Under the pieces are notes generated by a model. It did no database searches. It saw only the letters and a list, made by a program, of their open reading frames with translations, and was not told the DNA's origin. A DNA stretch of 19,454 bases from JBBITW01 sp037440525 (GTDB lineage: Bacteria; Desulfobacterota; BSN033; UBA1163), in assembly GCA_037440525.1 (NCBI GenBank), contig JBBITW010000053.1:1-19454 (forward strand). The letters run 5' to 3'. This document shows, piece by piece, positions 16,926 through 19,454 of the stretch. How positions within the stretch are numbered: the first letter of the stretch is position 1; each line of letters begins with the position of its first letter. The position numbers and the translations under genes are program-made.

Positions 16926-17360
16926 TCAATCACTGATCAATCTTATATTATCTCCTACCTTAACCTCCCCACTCTCGATAACCTTACAGAAGATTCCCTC
17001 CTTTGGTAAAATGGAATACCCCTGAAAGTTATAGCTGTGAGGTTGTGAAAGGTCTTTACCAATTTGAATTACCTCGAGTTTTGCATTACCGATCTCTAAC
17101 TTAGAACCTATGGCAAGGGAAATCAAATCAATTCCCTCGGTAGTGATATTTTCAGCAAAAGAGCCAGGCGCAGCCAAAATTCCTTTATCCTGATTAATTC
17201 TTCGAATACTTTCTATTGCGAGAAGGCTTACCTCCTTTTCACTACCTGCGTGAGAATCACCAACCAAACCCATCCCTTTCTGGAGAAACCCCTTTTTTAC
17301 ATTCATTTTCGGCTCTGACTTTCTCTGACTCATGCATACACCAACAACCTTTCCAAACAT
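16926..17360 (-). CDS. MOSC-domain protein
   Basis: This 144-residue single MOSC domain contains GLVGDSHAG, EVSLLAIESIRRI, GSFAENITTEGIDL and LPKEGIFCKVIESGEVKVGD. MOSC domains bind molybdenum or tungsten cofactor and related sulfur species. Proteins of this size are usually encoded near molybdopterin enzymes, and two such enzymes lie downstream here. The region that in the relatives I recall reads IGKECHxxC...GxCIMPKEGIF is IGKDLSQPHSYNFQGYSILPKEGIF in this protein, so the usual cysteines are missing. Cys9 (VCMSQ) and the Cys in GIFCKV remain. The ATG has GAAGGAG seven bases upstream. It starts 61 bases after the dehydratase-family gene. Confidence 0.88.
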   Translation of the reverse strand: MFGKVVGVCMSQRKSEPKMNVKKGFLQKGMGLVGDSHAGSEKEVSLLAIESIRRINQDKGILAAPGSFAENITTEGIDLISLAIGSKLEIGNAKLEVIQIGKDLSQPHSYNFQGYSILPKEGIFCKVIESGEVKVGDNIRLISD

Positions 17361-17421
17361 TCTACGCTCCTTCGGTGATAGCCTTTTCAGGACATTCCTA
17401 TATCATATGGCATTTCTCTTT

Positions 17422-18882
17422 CTAATTCTTTAAAATACCAAGTGCCTCTTTCACAAGTCTCTTTTCATGTTCATAATCCACAACTCTCTGGATCATAATC
17501 TTCTGGGCCATTACAGGACCTGCCCCATGCCAGGTGCCAACTCCATGCTCTCCGGCTGTCCAGTTCTGGAGAAGTTTGGTGACTTTCATAATATATTCTG
17601 CCGAAACCTCTGAACCGAACCCCAAAAATTCCTCCACATATCTTTTTGTTTCAGGATTTTTAAGCTCTTTAAGAGAAGGTAATGTTACAATCAGCCCTCC
17701 ACCTATATCTCCGGCTAATGCCATTACCCGCCAGAATGCATTACAGATGTTGAGTTTGGAGACATTGCCCATCAATTCATCAGGGAGAAATACCCCGGAG
17801 CCCTCTGGCTCCTCAACTCCGAGATGGGCCGCTGCCAGACCACACGCCCTTCCTGTTTCTCGGAGAACAACCATCTCCATCAATTCGTCGTTGATATGCT
17901 GTGCCTTTTCCAGCCCCTTAAACTCCTGGAGAAGTTTACATGCACCTATTATTAGATTCATAAAACCAACCTTGCAGGTCCCCCCGCATGTCATCCGGTG
18001 AGTTCTGGCAAATCTTTCAACAAGTTTGATCGAATACTCAGTTTCTCCGCAGTGAAAAACCCTCTCCCATGGAACAAAGACATTATCAAACACAACCATG
18101 GATGTCTCCCTTTGACCAAATATGGGATTTCCCAGTTCAAAAATATCATCTGCCATCTCCCTCTCTGCAGAGTGGGGAGAGTACTGACAGATATAGGTAA
18201 TCCCTTCTGTATCCGCCGGGATTGCAAATGCCAGGGCATAATCTTTCTCCTCTTTTCTCTTTGCAGACTGAGGAAGAACCAGGATCTCATTTGCTACGTA
18301 GGCACCACTTATATTAATCTTTGCACCCCTGACGATGATTCCATCCGACCTTTTCTCCTTAACCTTTAAAGAGAGAAATGGATCAGGCCAATCAGCCGCC
18401 CTTTTCTTTCGATCCCCCCTCGGTTCTGTCATAGCCCCAGCAACCACAAGATCATTTTCTTGAACCCATTTGAGATATTTCATAAACCTGAGATGATATT
18501 CTGTCCTTATTTCCTTATCCATCTCCCATGTCGTGCTGGCAAGGGCATGAAATGCATCAAGTCCTGGACAACGATAGATGCATGTCCCCAATCTTTCAGC
18601 TGTAAATGTCCCGGCCATTGCTTTTGCTATCAAATCCTCCCTGCTTCGACATACATAAACATACCGATTTACCCGATCTTTTGTCAGAGGAGACTTTACT
18701 GTCATAATATCCTGATATTCGGGATTTAATGCCCACTTATAGCTTGCCTTATTCGATTCTATTACCGTACGGATATTTGGGTTTTCAAAAACATCTCTAA
18801 CCTGTTTTCCATTCATAAATATTTTTAGAGCCCCTCTTCTTTTCAAACTCTGCTCATACTGTTCTGGCGTGATGAGTGCCAT
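17422..18882 (-). CDS. 4-Hydroxybutyryl-CoA dehydratase / 4-hydroxyphenylacetate 3-hydroxylase (HpaB) family flavoprotein
   Basis: This 486-residue protein has the family's acyl-CoA dehydrogenase-like fold, with MTEPRGDRKK, VVFDNVFVPWERVF and C-terminal ETKRYVEEFLGFG segments. C101 and C105 (TCIYRC) plus H295 and C303-K304 (THRM...GTCKVG) match the 4Fe-4S ligands and the following lysine that I recall for 4-hydroxybutyryl-CoA dehydratase of Clostridium aminobutyricum (C99, C103, H292, C299, K300). This suggests a radical dehydratase/isomerase of an acyl-CoA rather than an oxygen-using HpaB. The His-to-Cys spacing is eight rather than seven, so the exact substrate is doubtful. I chose the ATG at 18882 because AAAGGAG lies eight bases upstream; a longer TTG start would include that site. 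It heads a likely three-gene unit with the MOSC and LplA-like genes. Confidence 0.8.
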   Translation of the reverse strand: MALITPEQYEQSLKRRGALKIFMNGKQVRDVFENPNIRTVIESNKASYKWALNPEYQDIMTVKSPLTKDRVNRYVYVCRSREDLIAKAMAGTFTAERLGTCIYRCPGLDAFHALASTTWEMDKEIRTEYHLRFMKYLKWVQENDLVVAGAMTEPRGDRKKRAADWPDPFLSLKVKEKRSDGIIVRGAKINISGAYVANEILVLPQSAKRKEEKDYALAFAIPADTEGITYICQYSPHSAEREMADDIFELGNPIFGQRETSMVVFDNVFVPWERVFHCGETEYSIKLVERFARTHRMTCGGTCKVGFMNLIIGACKLLQEFKGLEKAQHINDELMEMVVLRETGRACGLAAAHLGVEEPEGSGVFLPDELMGNVSKLNICNAFWRVMALAGDIGGGLIVTLPSLKELKNPETKRYVEEFLGFGSEVSAEYIMKVTKLLQNWTAGEHGVGTWHGAGPVMAQKIMIQRVVDYEHEKRLVKEALGILKN

Positions 18883-18901
18883 CCTGACTCTCCTTTCCAA
18901 T

Positions 18902-19021
18902 TTAGTTGCTAAAAAGGATTCTCCGATAGAATTGGACCGCCTCTGGCGGAAAAGACTTTATTAGTGCCTTAAGCATTCTTTTAACTTCTCCTGTATCTGC
19001 CCCGACTCCTTGAATCCTCAT
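18902..19021 (-). pseudogene. Decayed four-helix-bundle (23S IVS-type) gene remnant, minus copy
   Basis: A 39-codon frame starts MRIQGV and contains EVKRMLKALIKSF, which resembles the C-terminal helix of four-helix-bundle (23S rRNA intervening-sequence) proteins. It then reads through into the flank. The middle of the gene is absent. No good ribosome binding site precedes the first ATG. It is more likely a remnant than a functional small protein, but translation cannot be excluded because AGGAG precedes the internal Met16. Confidence 0.4.
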
Positions 19022-19140
19022 GATTCTATCAACTTTTTTGATATGACCAAAAAATAATGATTTGATTCAAAGCACCCCTGATTAACTTTATCATAAGAAA
19101 TAGACTTAAATCAATCCTAAATTGAGCGACTCTATAATAT

Positions 19141-19185
19141 ATCACTGAAGCGGGGAATTTAGTGATCTGGCAGGGATGTCTGAGA
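19141..19185 (+). repeat. 45-nt dispersed repeat, copy 2
   Basis: Identical to 15682-15726 and in the same orientation. The pair brackets the lipoate ligase, MOSC and dehydratase-family genes. Confidence 0.92.
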
Positions 19186-19200
19186 AAATCTTATAAAATC

Positions 19201-19344
19201 ATGAGGATTCAAGGGGTCAAGGATTCGAGGGAAATAATTAAGAATTACAAAGAGTTAAAAATTTGGAAATATGTTTAGATATTTACAAAAATTTAGATAT
19301 ATGAGAAGTTAAAAGAATGCTTAAGAAACTAATAAAGTCTTTTT
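19201..19344 (+). pseudogene. Decayed four-helix-bundle (23S IVS-type) gene remnant, plus copy
   Basis: From the ATG at 19201 the frame reads MRIQGVKDSREIIKNYKELKIWKY, close to the N-terminus of four-helix-bundle proteins (YKELxxW...). One missing base then causes a stop; the next frame continues LDIYKNLDI. After a gap, EVKRMLKKLIKSF and a stop codon supply a C-terminal end. About two thirds of a normal gene is missing. Confidence 0.5.
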
Positions 19345-19454
19345 AAAATAAACACCTAAACCCTTGAATCCTAAAATCCTTTTTGCCAGAGGCATATCCA
19401 ATTCTATCGGAGAATCCTTTTTAATAACTATATTGGAGAAGAACTAAAAATTTA

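Larger units (their letters stand above)
18910..19423. repeat. Fold-back element with discontinuous inverted arms
   Basis: Three exact inverted segments nest in order: 27 bases (18910-18936 with 19397-19423), 23 bases (18968-18990 with 19303-19325) and 18 bases (19008-19025 with 19197-19214). Less perfect matches lie between them. The 45-nt repeat sits inside the loop. The end segment includes a perfect CCGCC-AGA-GGCGG hairpin (18938-18950) in the left arm only. The rest of 18901-19454 has no gene. Confidence 0.85.

Overview
This is a roughly 40% GC window (estimated by eye) from an anaerobic bacterium. Every convincing gene lies on the minus strand, so transcription runs from high to low coordinates. 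A Desulfobacterota-like or syntrophic aromatic degrader fits best. That rests on the gene content: a class II benzoyl-CoA reductase-like (Bam) set, HdrA/MvhD-type electron-transfer modules, an ETF, and a membrane ETF:quinone oxidoreductase-like protein. Bacterial rather than archaeal origin is supported by GGAGG-type ribosome binding sites, a good sigma70-like promoter, and selenocysteine UGA codons followed at once by hairpins inside the reading frame. Archaeal SECIS elements usually lie in the 3' untranslated region.

Layout from high to low coordinates. (1) 18901-19454 is non-coding apart from two decayed, oppositely oriented four-helix-bundle (23S intervening-sequence-type) gene remnants that form a fold-back element. 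(2) 18882-15810 holds a 4-hydroxybutyryl-CoA dehydratase/HpaB-family enzyme, a MOSC-domain protein and a lipoate-protein ligase-family protein. (3) 15809-15397 is repeat-rich intergenic DNA. (4) 15396-13321 is a large molybdopterin oxidoreductase with an unusual Fe-S motif. (5) 13320-12771 carries REP-like hairpins and then a TTGACA-N17-TATAAA promoter. (6) 12770-12137 holds a small DUF2080/AbrB-like protein overlapping a GNAT acetyltransferase. (7) 12091-4357 holds BamB-, BamC-, BamD-, BamE- and BamF-like genes in that order. (8) 4265-408 holds a membrane Fe-S oxidoreductase (NarI-like plus HdrD-like) followed by etfB and etfA. (9) 407-1 is non-coding.

The central finding is that the BamE-like (HdrA) and BamF-like (MvhD) genes each appear broken by a stop codon, but both are intact selenoprotein genes. 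Each UGA falls exactly at a conserved cysteine of the family: Sec72 in a CxxU motif of BamE and Sec19 in a CNWU motif of BamF. A short hairpin follows each one. Restoring them gives proteins of 1034 and 278 residues.

Proposed function (inference): BamBC is the tungsten-dependent, low-potential ring-reducing unit. BamDEF is an HdrA-based flavin electron-bifurcating or confurcating module that feeds it. The downstream membrane oxidoreductase plus EtfAB would link this module to acyl-CoA-derived electrons and the menaquinone pool. No BamGHI (NADH-oxidising) genes are visible in the window, so an ETF/quinone connection may replace or supplement the usual NADH entry point. The molybdopterin oxidoreductase, MOSC protein, lipoate ligase and dehydratase upstream probably form separate transcription units.
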